Of a DNA stretch of 26,044 bases, positions 1-8,651 are shown in pieces. The notes under the pieces are model-generated. The model saw nothing but the letters and a program-made list of their open reading frames with translations. It was not told the origin of the DNA and made no database searches. Made by a program: the position numbers and the translations under genes. Source of the stretch: Fimbriimonas sp. (GTDB lineage: Bacteria > Armatimonadota > Fimbriimonadia > Fimbriimonadales > Fimbriimonadaceae); assembly GCA_030447945.1 (NCBI GenBank), contig JAUJNV010000063.1:1-26044 (forward strand). The letters run 5' to 3'. The number at the start of each line of letters is the position of its first letter. Position 1 is the stretch's first letter.

Positions 1-395
1 TGAATGCGATCCGCGATCAGAAGCGACTGGCTGTAGTACGTCCCGTAGGCCTTTCGCAGCCGCGTCAAGTCCGCCTCGGACTGCTCGATTCCCTTCGTGT
101 CGCTGAGGCGCTGGGGGGAAAGGATCACCTCGAACGAAAGAGACTGCCGCGCCTTTTCGAAATCCCCGTTCACCTTGGCCGCCTCCCCGAACACCGCTTT
201 CAGGCGCTTCCCCTCCGCCGTCTGGGGCTCGAAGCTCAGATTAAGGGGCCCGTTGAGGGGCGCCATCTTGCGCAACTCGGCAAGCGCCGGCGGTTCCGCC
301 CGAGGCGGGGGCGAAGGATCGGCGGCGGGACGCGGCCCACCGCAGCCCCCGGCCAGGCCAATCAGCAAGGCCCCAACCAAGCCATAACGCTTCAT
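1..395 (-). CDS. Putative lipoprotein, 3' part outside the window
   Basis: The protein starts MKRYGLVGALLIGLAGGCGG: a short basic n-region, a hydrophobic core and an LAGG-C lipobox, so it should be a lipid-anchored exported protein. A proline/alanine-rich spacer follows, then a stretch from about residue 45 with many Lys, Glu and Arg (EGKRLKAVFGEAAKV, EKARQSLSFEVI) that looks helical. No domain is recognised. The start ATG is at 395; a TATCCT box ends 7 nt before it. The reading frame is open at base 1, so the protein is truncated by the window edge. The damaged second copy (12523..11788) shows that the gene continues for about 245 codons in total and ends in an ATGA overlap with a DNA glycosylase gene. 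Upstream is the dehydrogenase gene, 25 bp away and in the same orientation. Function unknown. Confidence 0.75.
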   Translation of the reverse strand, partial: MKRYGLVGALLIGLAGGCGGPRPAADPSPPPRAEPPALAELRKMAPLNGPLNLSFEPQTAEGKRLKAVFGEAAKVNGDFEKARQSLSFEVILSPQRLSDTKGIEQSEADLTRLRKAYGTYYSQSLLIADRI

Positions 396-402
396 CCCCT
401 GA

Positions 403-408
403 AGGATA
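403..408 (-). promoter_or_regulatory. Candidate -10 box (TATCCT) of the lipoprotein gene
   Basis: On the minus strand TATCCT is followed by 7 nt and then the ATG at 395. If used by a housekeeping sigma factor, transcription would begin at or next to the start codon. It resembles the boxes in front of yebC and polA. No clear -35 element is seen. Weak evidence by itself. Confidence 0.3.
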
Positions 409-420
409 CACAGACCGCAG

Positions 421-1617
421 CTACGCCGACGCGCCGGATATGGGCCGCTCAAGCTTCTCCTCGCGCAGCCGCGGCTCGATGTCTCGCCTCGCCAGCTCCT
501 CCAGGAAGCGCGTCCCCGTCATCGCCTCCTCGTATCGGACGGCGCCGCTCCGCACGCCGCCTCGGGCGATCTCGATGGCGAGGATGGAGATGGAGAAGCC
601 GGTGAGGCGCTCCATGCTGGTAAAGCCGGTCTCCTCGCACTGGCGGTCGAAGAGGTCGAGCTGGAGGCGAATCCGCTCCCCGTTCCGTGTGCCCACCGCG
701 ACGCCGCGAACGGCGCACTGGTCCTTGTCCTCGAAGCACGCGAGGGAGTCGCCGAAGACTTTGTGAAACACGTCCAGCGGCCGGACGCGCCCGCAGGCGG
801 TCTCGACCTCTTCCCGGTTCCAGAACCCGAAGTCCTTGAAGATCCGCATCCGCTCGCAGTGGCCGGGGAAGCGGAGGGTCTTGTATTCGTAGTCCCGGAG
901 CCGGCCTTTGAGGGTGTAGGGCGCGGTGCTCGTGCCGCCGGAGGTCGTGAAGGCCTCCATGGGCCCCAGCTCGTCGAGGTGCACTTCCTCCAGCTCGTCG
1001 AGCGTGTCCACCGCCACGACTTCGCCGCCGCGCAGCACCGTCGCTTGGAAGTCGTACTCCGTCACCAGCCCCTCGACGTTGAAGGTGAGCTTGTAGTTAA
1101 AGGGAGGCTGAGGGTTTTGGGGGAGGACGCCGCAGTAGAGCCGCACGGACTCCGTCTCGTCCAACCGCTCGATGAGGGCCAGCCCGACGCTGTTCACCAG
1201 CCCCGGTGCGAGCCCCGCGTCCGGCACCACCGTCACGCCTGCCCTCTTGGCCTCTTCGTCCAGCTCCAGGGTCTGCATGGTGATGTCGGTATTGCCCCCG
1301 AGGTCCACCATGTGGGTCCGCTCGAGGATCGCGATCGCGGCGACCCGCGGGTGCATCCAGTACGGCACACAGCTCAGCACGACGTCCGCTTCCCGCAGAA
1401 AATGCTCCAGCGAGACCGGGTCGAGCGCATCGACCGCGCACGGCCGGCAGATCTCGCGCCCCACGAGCCCGTTCACCCGCGCCGCGCTCTTACGCGCCTG
1501 CTCCTCGGAGTAGTCGCCGAGCAGGATGGCCGCGGGATCGGCGAACCGGGCGAGGTCGTAAGCGGCCGCGGTGCCCTGCATGCCGGCGCCTAGTATTGCG
1601 AATGAGTTTCTCTGCAT
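421..1617 (-). CDS. Saccharopine dehydrogenase family oxidoreductase (lysine 6-dehydrogenase-like)
   Basis: 398 residues. The N-terminus FAILGAGMQGTAAAYDLAR is a Rossmann fold with the GAGMQG dinucleotide loop (residues 10-15). An acidic residue at the end of strand 2 (LLGDYSEE, D35) favours NAD(H) over NADP(H). Residues around 80-150 (DVVLSCVPYWMHPRVAAIA, HMVDLGGN, VVPDAGLAPG) match the conserved core of the saccharopine dehydrogenase/lysine 6-dehydrogenase family, and the C-terminal half carries the family's substrate domain. The length fits NAD-dependent lysine 6-dehydrogenases, which oxidise the lysine epsilon-amino group. Homospermidine- or carboxynorspermidine-type activity cannot be excluded. 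The start codon lies inside the decamer repeat of the upstream gap. No lysine-catabolism partner is beside it, so the substrate is unproven. This copy is intact; two damaged copies lie at 7661-8620 and 12548-13739. Confidence 0.85.
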   Translation of the reverse strand: MQRNSFAILGAGMQGTAAAYDLARFADPAAILLGDYSEEQARKSAARVNGLVGREICRPCAVDALDPVSLEHFLREADVVLSCVPYWMHPRVAAIAILERTHMVDLGGNTDITMQTLELDEEAKRAGVTVVPDAGLAPGLVNSVGLALIERLDETESVRLYCGVLPQNPQPPFNYKLTFNVEGLVTEYDFQATVLRGGEVVAVDTLDELEEVHLDELGPMEAFTTSGGTSTAPYTLKGRLRDYEYKTLRFPGHCERMRIFKDFGFWNREEVETACGRVRPLDVFHKVFGDSLACFEDKDQCAVRGVAVGTRNGERIRLQLDLFDRQCEETGFTSMERLTGFSISILAIEIARGGVRSGAVRYEEAMTGTRFLEELARRDIEPRLREEKLERPISGASA

Positions 1618-1835
1618 GGCTTTGCTTAGCGTGGCTTAGCATGGCTTAGCGTGGCCTTGCATGGCAAGGGAGGGGAGCGTGGCTTGGCGTTGCTGGGCAT
1701 GGCTTGGCCGAGCCGGGAAGGCTGGTGTGCCCCAATGGCATCTGGTGCAAAGCTCCCATGCCACGCAAGGCCACGCTAAGCTATGCAAGGCCATGCAGAG
1801 CCACGCCCCGCAGCCCCGCTAAGCCACGCTAAGCG
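1616..1835. repeat. Decamer-based inverted repeat between acyltransferase and dehydrogenase genes
   Basis: The left part contains tandem variants of TGGCTTAGCG/A (about 10-bp period), the right part contains their reverse complements (CCACGCTAAGC, GCAAGGCCATGC). The central 1690-1755 is non-repetitive. The arms could fold into a long imperfect hairpin. The repeat overlaps both genes: the last codons of the acyltransferase (LSVA and the TAG stop) are a repeat unit, and the dehydrogenase start context GCCATGCAGAG recurs at about 1789. Degraded copies lie at 7487-7660 and 13738-13965. No T-run follows, so a standard intrinsic terminator is not indicated. Confidence 0.85.
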
Positions 1836-2475
1836 CGCTCTCCACTTCCCCTTCCAGACGGTGAATCTCGCTCTCCAACTGGAGGCGTAGCCGCTCGACC
1901 TCTTCCTCGCTCGCCTCGGCGGGCACGAAGATCGGGTCGCCGAAGACCATCCGGATGTGGGCGAATGGGGCGGGGACCATGTAGCGGTCCCAGGAACCGA
2001 ACAGGCGGCGGGGGCGCGCGGAGATGCCCACGGGCACCAAGGCCGCGCCCGAGCGCTGCGCCATCAGCATCGCCCCCCCCTGCACGACCCCCGAGGGGCC
2101 GCGGGGGCCGTCGGGCGTGAGGGCCATCGTCCCCCCCTCGCGCAGGGCGCGCACCGCCTCGATGGCCGCGCGGATGCCGCCGCGCCGGGTGCTCCCGCGA
2201 ATGATCCGATATCCCAGGCGCCCAAACACGTTCGCCTGCATCTCGCCATCCCGCGAGAGGCTGATGATGACGAGAACCCCCTGCCCTCGGAAACGGTAGG
2301 CGTACGGCAGCGAGCGCCCGTGCCAGCCGCAGACGATGCGGGCGCGAATCCCCTCACTCCGCTCCAGCCCCTCGATCCGGTACCGCCAAGTGATGCCCAG
2401 GAGCCGCACGATCAGAAAGATCGGCATCGCGAGGCAGCCTGGGCGCACGTCGCGCCAGGTGTCTTTGAGGCTCAA
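1819..2475 (-). CDS. Lysophospholipid acyltransferase family protein (DUF374 type)
   Basis: About 218 residues from the TTG at 2475; a GTG at 2484 is an alternative. The hydrophobic N-terminus (residues 17-30, AMPIFLIVRLLGIT) precedes CGWHGRSLPY (H52) and ISLSRDGEM (D76), the spaced His/Asp of this acyltransferase family. Then come RIIRGSTRRGG (about 90-100) and ALTPDGPRGPSG (about 118-129), which are diagnostic for DUF374, and a VPVG strand. The family is thought to transfer acyl chains to lysophospholipid or lipid-A-like acceptors at the inner membrane; the acceptor here is unknown. I prefer TTG 2475 because it overlaps the upstream gene's stop as TTGA, exactly as at the yebC/rhomboid junction. 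The last codons and stop are formed by the decamer repeat. Copies: 6984-7487 and 13942-14585. Confidence 0.85.
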   Translation of the reverse strand: MSLKDTWRDVRPGCLAMPIFLIVRLLGITWRYRIEGLERSEGIRARIVCGWHGRSLPYAYRFRGQGVLVIISLSRDGEMQANVFGRLGYRIIRGSTRRGGIRAAIEAVRALREGGTMALTPDGPRGPSGVVQGGAMLMAQRSGAALVPVGISARPRRLFGSWDRYMVPAPFAHIRMVFGDPIFVPAEASEEEVERLRLQLESEIHRLEGEVESALSVA

Positions 2476-3568
2476 GCGATCCACCCGCGCCGCCTCGCGA
2501 GCTCGGCCGCCGGGTGCAGCGGATAGGTTCGCCGCAGCTCCTCCAAGAGCGCTTCCGCCCGCCCCGGCTCGCCTTCCCGCTCCAGCCCGGCCAGGGCGAG
2601 CAGGGCCTCCGGACGCTGCGGGTCTTCGGGGCCGTCGATCACGCTCCGCAAGAGCTCGCGCGCGCGAGTTCCGGGCAGACTCCCTTGAGCCGGTCCGCCA
2701 AGAGCATTCGGCGGAGGGCGGGGAGGGCGGTCGCGCGCTTGAGCTCACAGAGCCGCTCCAGCACCCACGGCTGCTCCGTCTCGGGAAGGACCTCCATGAG
2801 CTTCAGGAGCGCCTTCAGCTCCTCTTCCGGCTCTTCGAGCGTCTCCATCGCCTGCGCAAGGTCCCGGAGGGCCTTCGGGTCGTTCGGATGCTGCCGCAGA
2901 TGCTCCTGCGCGGCGTGGGCAAGGGCGGCCGGGCCGCGGTCGTTCATCCGCTCCAGCACCTCGTGCCCCAGCTCCACCTGCATGAGGTCCGGCGCGCGGT
3001 ACACGAGCGACAGCAGCACGCCCGCCCCGAAACCTCCGAGGTGGGCCCAGAACGACGCGCCCGACCCGCTCGCGTCGCCCAGCCGGACGAACGCTCCCAC
3101 CACCTGGAGCGCGAGCCAAATGGCCGTCACCGCGGCTACCGGCACCGCGACGTTCGGCGCGAGCGGAACGCGCAGCGCCGTGTAGCGCACGCTGTAGTAC
3201 GCCGCGCACCCGGCGATGCAGCCGCTCGCGCCCACCAGCGGCTGCGGATCGGCGAGACGGCGCGTGACGAGGTAGTGCGCGAGCACGCCGAAGATGCCGC
3301 TCAGGAAGTAGACGGAGGCGAAGCGGAAGGAGCCCGTCGCCAGCTCCACGGCCGCGCCCACCGCGGCGTGGAAGACCATGTTCCCCAGGAGGTGCACGAG
3401 GTTCGCGTGGAGGAATAGTGCCGTGAGGGCGTCGCGGGGGCGGGGGCTCTCGGAGCGAAAGCCGTAGTCCATCACGAACTCGGGATTCATGACGAGCAGG
3501 AACGCCGCGAGGAGATTCGCGCCGATCAGGAGGAGCGTGACGACCGGAAGCCGCGCGCGCTTTCTCAA
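2472..3568 (-). CDS. Rhomboid-family intramembrane serine protease with C-terminal TPR-like tail; single frameshift near 2680
   Basis: A TTG start at 3568 overlaps the yebC stop (TTGA). The first 190 residues form about six membrane helices. The rhomboid signatures are present: HLLGN (H59, N63) in an early helix, the nucleophile motif GASG (S115), and AHLGGFGAG with H176 as the catalytic partner, so it is predicted active. From about residue 195 a soluble helical tail follows (HAAQEHLRQHPNDPKALRDLAQAMETLEE...), TPR-like. At about 2675-2690 the frame breaks: the continuous frame stops at 2639, while the next frame carries ARELLRSVIDGPEDPQRPEALL to RRRGWIA and a stop at 2472. One missing C in a CCC run restores the reading frame, so I treat it as one gene with a probable consensus error. 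Substrate unknown. Copies: 6066-6987 and 14582-15287. Confidence 0.82.
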
Positions 3569-4308
3569 GCCTCCTGGAGCATGTCCTCCGTGATGTCCAC
3601 GTTAACGTAGGTCTCTTGGACGTCGTCCAGGTCTTCGAGCGCCTCGAGGAGCCTCAGCAGGCGCGGGATGTCGCCGGCACCCGGGTTCGCCTTGTTCGTG
3701 GCCGTGTAAACGAGCGCCGCGTCCGTCGACTTGATCCCCTGCTTTTCCAGCTCGGAGTTCACCGTGTGCAACCCCTGCCTCGAGGTGACGAGGCTCGCCG
3801 TGCCGTCGTCGAAGGTCACGTCCTCCGCGCCCGCCTCCGCTGCCAGGAGGGTGAGCTCGTCCTCGTCGCGGCCCTCCGCCGGGAGCTCGATCTGCCCCAC
3901 GCGCTTGAACTGCCAGGAGACGGACCCGTTCTCGGCGAGGCTGCCGCCGTTCTTGGTAAAGGCGTGCCGGAGCTCGGCGACCGTCCGGTTCCGGTTCTCC
4001 GTGTAGCACTCGACCATGATCGCCGCGCCGCCGGGGCCGTACCCCTCGTACACGATCTCGTCGTAGTCCGCGCCCTCGACCTCGCCCGTGCCGCGCGCGA
4101 TCGCGCGCTTGATGTTGTCGACCGGCACCGAGGCGGCGCGGGCCTTCTCGACCGCGACGCGCAGACGGGGGTTCATCCCGGGGTCGCCGCCGCCCATCTT
4201 CGCCGCCACGATGATCTCGCGGCTGAGCTTAGTGAACGTGTTGCCCCGCATGGCGTCCTGCTTGCCCTTGCGGATCTTGATGTTCTTCCACTTGGAATGG
4301 CCGGCCAT
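3565..4308 (-). CDS. yebC: YebC/TACO1 family protein
   Basis: 247 residues, the usual length. It begins with the hallmark MAGHSKWKNIKIRKGKQDA. The family core follows: RLRVAVEKARAASVPVDNIKRAI (about 50-72), YDEIVYEGYGPGGAAIMVEC (about 82-101), NRNRTVAELRHAFTKNGG (about 105-122) and the C-terminal DDVQ.VYVN-type strand. YebC proteins are cytoplasmic; members have been described as transcriptional regulators and, more recently, as factors that relieve ribosome stalling, with TACO1 the mitochondrial relative. The start at 4308 is fixed by the family N-terminus; the longer upstream frame is not coding. The stop overlaps the rhomboid start (TTGA), so yebC is the first gene of a three-gene coupled run. 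It is divergent from the propeller gene. Copies: 5456-6069 and 15285-15816. Confidence 0.97.
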   Translation of the reverse strand: MAGHSKWKNIKIRKGKQDAMRGNTFTKLSREIIVAAKMGGGDPGMNPRLRVAVEKARAASVPVDNIKRAIARGTGEVEGADYDEIVYEGYGPGGAAIMVECYTENRNRTVAELRHAFTKNGGSLAENGSVSWQFKRVGQIELPAEGRDEDELTLLAAEAGAEDVTFDDGTASLVTSRQGLHTVNSELEKQGIKSTDAALVYTATNKANPGAGDIPRLLRLLEALEDLDDVQETYVNVDITEDMLQEA

Positions 4309-4315
4309 AGAGCGT

Positions 4316-4324
4316 ATTGTGGCA
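4316..4324 (-). promoter_or_regulatory. Candidate extended -10 promoter of yebC, possibly leaderless
   Basis: On the minus strand TGCCACAAT (extended -10 form, hexamer CACAAT) is followed by 7 nt and then the yebC ATG. The transcription start would fall at the start codon. No Shine-Dalgarno sequence fits between them. The same 9-mer survives in copy B (about 5448) and copy C (about 15822). Confidence 0.4.
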
Positions 4325-4325
4325 C

Positions 4326-4396
4326 GGGGGGAGAGGGCGTTGGGCGTTGGGAAAGAGCCTTCCTCTCCCCAACGCCTAACGCCCAACGCCCTCCCG
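4326..4396. repeat. Heptamer inverted repeat (GGCGTTG units), divergent yebC/propeller gap
   Basis: Left arm at about 4329-4351 has two GGGCGTT units; right arm at about 4367-4395 has three complementary units (CCCAACGC). The arms enclose a loop of about 15 nt and form a stem of about 23-29 bp. The repeat lies between two divergent genes and so is not a terminator for either. Copies at about 5395-5455 (inverted) and 15826-15896. The same unit occurs inside polA and upstream of polA. Confidence 0.85.
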
Positions 4397-4422
4397 GGTA
4401 CCCTTCACCCCGACGAGCGACC

Positions 4423-4705
4423 ATGACCGCCCCTGACGCGGCCGCAGGCCGAACCGATTCCGTGAGCGCCCCGGCGTCGCTCCGCCGCGACCTGGGCGCG
4501 CTCGGCCTGTTGTTGCTCGTCCTGGCCGGGATCGGACTCGCTTTCGTCGTGCCGTGGCTGCCGCGCGAGCCCGCGGGCGGGGCGATGCAGGCGCGGTACT
4601 GGCCCCTGCGCGACGGCGACGCGACCCTCGTCGTGGAGCTCGACCCGCAGGGGAAGCCCAGCGTCTGGATCAGCACGAACACCATCGTCATCAACCCCAT
4701 ACCCG
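4423..4705 (+). pseudogene. 5' fragment of the PQQ-like beta-propeller gene (copy A), interrupted
   Basis: The ATG at 4423 opens about 92 good codons. Residues 1-22 are polar, 24-44 (LGALGLLLLVLAGIGLAFVV) form one membrane segment, and a soluble part starts with ARYWPLRDGDATLVVELDPQGKP. Sense coding ends near 4700 at TNTIVINP, where the sequence turns into A-rich noise. The same codons recur, damaged, at 15913-16095, where the gene continues. This fragment is best read as the true 5' end of that gene, cut off by a mis-join, and it gives the reliable N-terminus: a membrane anchor with an extracytoplasmic propeller. Confidence 0.7.
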
Positions 4706-4734
4706 CAAATGCAGAGCACCTACGCGCAAACAAC

Positions 4735-4820
4735 TGAAATACATAGGTAAGACATAAAGACAATCATAAAAAAAAAAACAAACAAAAACTAACACAGAAA
4801 AAAAAAAAGTAAATAGAAGA
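4735..4820. other. A-rich low-complexity junction between segments A and B
   Basis: Around 80 bases dominated by A, with two runs of about 11 A, in a contig otherwise near two-thirds GC. No coding signal. It sits exactly where copy A stops and the inverted copy begins. It looks like poor-quality end-of-read sequence rather than a genomic element. Confidence 0.7.
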
Positions 4821-4839
4821 CGCTAACTCTCTCTTCTTC

Positions 4840-5370
4840 CTGCGCCTACCCCGATCTGCAGGGCAGTCGCTGAGGGGATAAGTGTCGCGGCCGACGACGG
4901 GCCCTTCATTACGCCGCCTACGCCGCCGAGGGCTTCCTTACCCGGGTGAGTCGCGCGATAGAGAAGGGGCGGATTGAATATTTCGTTGACGGGTCGCGAT
5001 AGTCGAGTTGATTACGCGCCGCGCTCCCGCAGGAGAGTGTTCGACCTGCTGCGCCCAAGCCCCGGCGTTCGGTTGCCAGTTCAAGTGATAGTGGTCACAG
5101 TTGCGCACTGAATTTCGCCAACCGCTCATCACCTTCTCTGCACCTGATCTCCTTTCATCCGGGCCGATGCACCAGCGTTTAAGCAGTATTCTGCCGATTG
5201 CGCTGGCGTAGCGCGCATGGGGATGACGAGGTCTGCGCTGATCCAGATTACGCAGGTCGATTCGCGAGCCACGATGAGCGGTCTGACGATACTAGACGAG
5301 TACTGAGCGCCTATAACGGAGATGCCGTAGCGCCTGAATCGTGAATGCTAATCTGATTAAATATGGTCGC
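4840..5370 (-). pseudogene. Degraded copy B of the propeller gene 5' region
   Basis: The reverse complement of 5220-5280 recalls the A-copy codons around SVWISTNTIV, and 4940-5215 matches C at 16099-16300 (CCCCATGCGCGC and GAACACT..TCTCCTGCGGGAG blocks). There is no usable frame. It shows that B reaches further into the gene than A does. Confidence 0.6.
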
Positions 5371-5455
5371 CTGCCGTATGAAGGGTAATCTGAGGCGTTG
5401 CGTTAGCGTTAGAGGAAGGCTCTTCCCAACGCCCAGCCTTCCCGTGCCACAATTT

Positions 5456-6069
5456 ATACCGGCCATCTAAGGGAAGAACATCAAGATTCAAGGGCAAGCG
5501 TGAATAACACGTTCATCTGCTCAAGGCGAGACGGTCGCGGCGAAGAGGGCGGCGACCCCGGGACTCGTCTCGGCGCCGCGGTCATGTGCCCGCGCCTGGT
5601 CGACAGCGCGATCGCGTGCGGCACGGGCGAGGGCCGAGGGCGTGATTACGACGAGATCGTGTACGAGGGGCGGGCGGCCCCGGCGGCGCGGCGATCATGT
5701 CGAGGCTACCGGGAACTGAATAGCTGCTTTATTCGGGCATGCCTTTACAGAATATTCGCCAGCCACGGTCTGTCTCCGGCAGTTCAGCGCGTGGGGCAGA
5801 TCGACTCGGGCGAGGCCGCGACGAGGATTCTGGCAGCGGAGATGGCGCGGAGTGACGCGATCTTCGACGATGGCGCAGCGAGCGTCGTCATCTTCGATGT
5901 CCCGAGCGCAGGGGATCAAGCTGACGCGGCAGCCGTTTGTTGTACACGAACAAGGTTCCTGCCGGCGAGCGCCTGCTGAGTTCCCTTCGAACGCCTGGAA
6001 GATCTGGATGATGCCCAGACCGGCGTTAACGGGATTATCACGGAGGATTAGCTGCCCAGTGAGGTTTGA
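5456..6069 (+). pseudogene. yebC: Degraded copy B of yebC
   Basis: Short blocks of the YebC protein survive in shifting frames: AACATCAAGAT near 5480, YDEIVYEG at about 5645-5670, and the C-terminal coding region ending in TTTGAG at 6065-6070. About 130 bases are missing relative to the intact gene at 4308..3565. It is not expected to encode a protein. Confidence 0.75.
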
Positions 6070-6987
6070 GAGCGCGCGTAATTCCGGTCGTCTCGCCTCC
6101 TGATCGGCGCGAATTCCTGGCAGTGCTCGTCATGAATTCCGAGGATACCCGTTCCGAGAGCTTCGCGACGCCTCTCACGGCATCATTCCTTTCCATGAAT
6201 TCGTGATATTCTGGGGAATATGGCTGGCGGTGGCGCAGGCTGCGGGAGTTGGCGATTTCCGTTCACTTGATGCATCTGATGGCTGCGCATCTTCGTCATC
6301 GCCGTCTCGCTGATCCGCAGCCAGCGGCGCGAGGAGCGGCAGAGCGGCATTGGCAGCGGCAGCTGTTATTGCAGGCCAGTGTTCTGCTTCGCAAGCTGAA
6401 TGTCGCGTGCCGGGTGGTTGCAGCATGCCATTTACGCTCCAGGTGTGTGAGCGTCTGTCTGGCTGGGCGATAGGGCTGGGCGTCGCCCTGGGGCCCACTG
6501 TCGGCGTGCCGTTGTCGCTCTTCGTAATAGCGCGCCGGACCTCGCGGTTTCGGGGCACGAGGTATGGAGCGTCGGCGATATTTTGCCCACGCCGCGCAGG
6601 AGCATCTGCGGCAGCATCCGAATGACACCCGCTTTCCGGGACGGCGCAAGCGACGCTGAAGAGCCGGAAGAGAAGCTGAAGGGGCAAGCCCGAAGTTTCA
6701 TGGAGGTCTCTTCCGAGAATGGAGAGCCGCAGCTGAGTAAAAGAAGATCACCTTCCGCCGCCGAATGCCTGGCGGACCGGCTCAGCGTTCGCCCGAACTC
6801 GCGCGCGAGGAAGGGTCTTGTGGACTCGCAGTGTCCGGGAGGCTCTGCTAACGGTCGGGCTGAGCGGAAGGCGAGCTGGGCGGCGGAAGGCTTTGAGGGA
6901 GGGCTGGGTATGAATCTTTATCCAGCTGTAGGCCTCCGCTGGAGGGCGCCGGATTTCGCGAGGCGCGGCGCGGGGTGGACTGTTTGA
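6066..6987 (+). pseudogene. Degraded copy B of the rhomboid/TPR gene
   Basis: Recognisable pieces include the strand coding for HLRHRRLADPQP (about 6285-6325), the AQEHLRQHPND equivalent (about 6590-6625) and the GGGTGG..TTTGAG terminus near 6972-6987. Neither the GASG nor the AHLGG motif is in a continuous frame. Confidence 0.7.
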
Positions 6988-7487
6988 GTCTGGGGTATCT
7001 GGCGACGCGCCCAGGCTGTCTCGCGATGCCGCTTGCTCGCGGGAATTGGGCATCACGCAGCGGTACTGATCGAGGGGGTTGAGCGGAGTGAGGGGATCCG
7101 CAGGTTTGCGGCTGGAGGCCGCCCATTGGTTGCTCTCTGAGGGCAGGGGGTTCTCGTCATCATCAGTCTTCCACAGGATGGTGAGATGATGCTTAACGTG
7201 TTTGGGCGTCTGGGAGATCATTCGCGGGAAGCTGGCGATGGTGCACTGGCGCAGCCACGAGGTGTGCCCGTGAAATGCAGAATGTGTCCGGGGTCGCAGG
7301 GGGCGATACGGCGCAGCGGCCAAGCGCAGCCTTGCCTGCGGCTTCGCCAGGCCTGTTCGTCTGACCGCTATACGTTCCGTCTCATTCGCCCATTGCCAAG
7401 CGAGGAAAGAGCGGTTACGCCTTCCAGTTGGAGAGCGAGATACTACCGTCTGGAAGGGGAAGTGAGAGCGCGTTTAGCGTGCGGGTT
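6984..7487 (+). pseudogene. Degraded copy B of the DUF374 acyltransferase gene
   Basis: Fragments such as NVFGRLGDHS (about 7192-7222, intact form NVFGRLGYRI) and the terminal GAAGTGAGAGCGCG block at about 7459-7473 identify it. The WHG and TPDGPRG motifs are lost. Confidence 0.7.
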
Positions 7488-7660
7488 TAAGCGGGCCGTG
7501 GGTGTCTGCATGTATTGCATATTTGCCTGCGCGGCATGGAGCGACCAGATGCCATTGCTACACCAGCTTTCCGGCTTCGTTGCCATTGCGCCCAGCAACG
7601 CCAAGCCACGCCCTCCTTGCCATGCGGGGCGTCACGCTACAGCCACGCTAAAGCAAAGCC
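7487..7660. repeat. Degraded copy B of the decamer inverted repeat
   Basis: This matches 1616-1835 in reverse orientation, including GCCACGCTAAAGCAAAGCCATGC next to the dehydrogenase start. The period is blurred by indels. Confidence 0.65.
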
Positions 7661-8620
7661 ATGCAGAGAAATTAATTCGCAATAGCTTCAGGCGCCGGCA
7701 GGCTGCAGGGGTACCGTCTCAGTTCCGGTTTTGCCGGATCACGGCCATCCTGCTGGCGATTCCGGAGTATGGAGCGCGGCGCAACGGGCTGTAGCGAGAT
7801 CCGCTGGCCGTGCGCGGTCGATGTACGCTGGAAACTTTGCGGGAGCGGACGTGCCGTAGCTGCGTGCCGTACGCAGGCTGCGACGCGATCACCCGAGCTG
7901 ACCCACATGGTGACCTGGGGCAATACGGCATCCTGGAGCTGGCGAGACAGGCAGGCGTGACGGTGGTGCTGGCTTCGCACTGGGCTGGTGCAACAGTGCC
8001 GGGCTGGCCCTCATCGAGCGGGTTGACGAGACGGGAGTCGCGGCCTTACTGCGGTACCTCCCCAAACCTCAGCCTCCCTTTAATCTCACAGCTCACTTCA
8101 ACGTCGAGGCTGAGGGTGACGGAGCAGGACTCTCGTTTATTTTGAGGCGAAGCGTGGCGGGTGGACATACGCCGATTTCATTGAGGGAAGTGCACTACGA
8201 TGAGCTGGGGCTTCCATGGAGGCCCACGACGCTGGCGGCACGAGCACAGCGCTCTACACCTTCAAATGGTTCCGACTACGAATTGCCCAAGACTCCGCGG
8301 GCCACAGGATGCGATCTTCAAGGACTTCGGTTCTGAAAAAGTCGAGGCATCGCGCCTGTCCGGCCGCTGACGTGCTCAGTCTTCGACGACTTCCTCGCGG
8401 CCGAGGACAAGGACAGCGCCGCTTCGGCCACATTGACGGGGAGTACCCAGCCTGACCTTCTCGACCGCCAGCGCGAGGAGACGCTCCACTTCAGCTCTCC
8501 ATTCCATCCTTCGAGAGGCGGCGGCCGGCGCTGTTCGATACGAGGAGGTGATGACGCGCTTCCGGAGGACTCGGCGAGGCGAGACATTGAGCTGCGCGGC
8601 AGCTGAGCGCCTATACGCCG
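7661..8620 (+). pseudogene. Degraded copy B of the saccharopine dehydrogenase-like gene
   Basis: It starts ATGCAGAGAAATTAATTCGCAATA, the damaged form of the intact gene start. Later blocks ELTHMV/DLGQYGI (about 7895-7935), VTVVLA, and NYELPKT-type remnants follow in several frames. About 240 bases are missing relative to the intact copy at 1617..421. Confidence 0.75.
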
Positions 8621-8651
8621 GCGGGCTGCGGTCTCGTGTATCCTTCAGGGG

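Noticed and set aside
97..387. Plus-strand open frame opposite the lipoprotein (and its repeat at 12058-12900)
   Set aside because: Arg/Pro/Ala-rich shadow frame; the minus strand has a signal peptide and a sensible composition.
763..1593. A 276-codon plus-strand open frame opposite the dehydrogenase
   Set aside because: His/Arg/Pro-rich translation without family resemblance, antisense to a well-conserved gene.
2639..2748. Upstream extension of the acyltransferase open frame as an N-terminal domain
   Set aside because: The extension (2484-2748) is an Arg/Pro/Ala-rich out-of-frame reading of the rhomboid tail; the TTGA junction marks the likely start.
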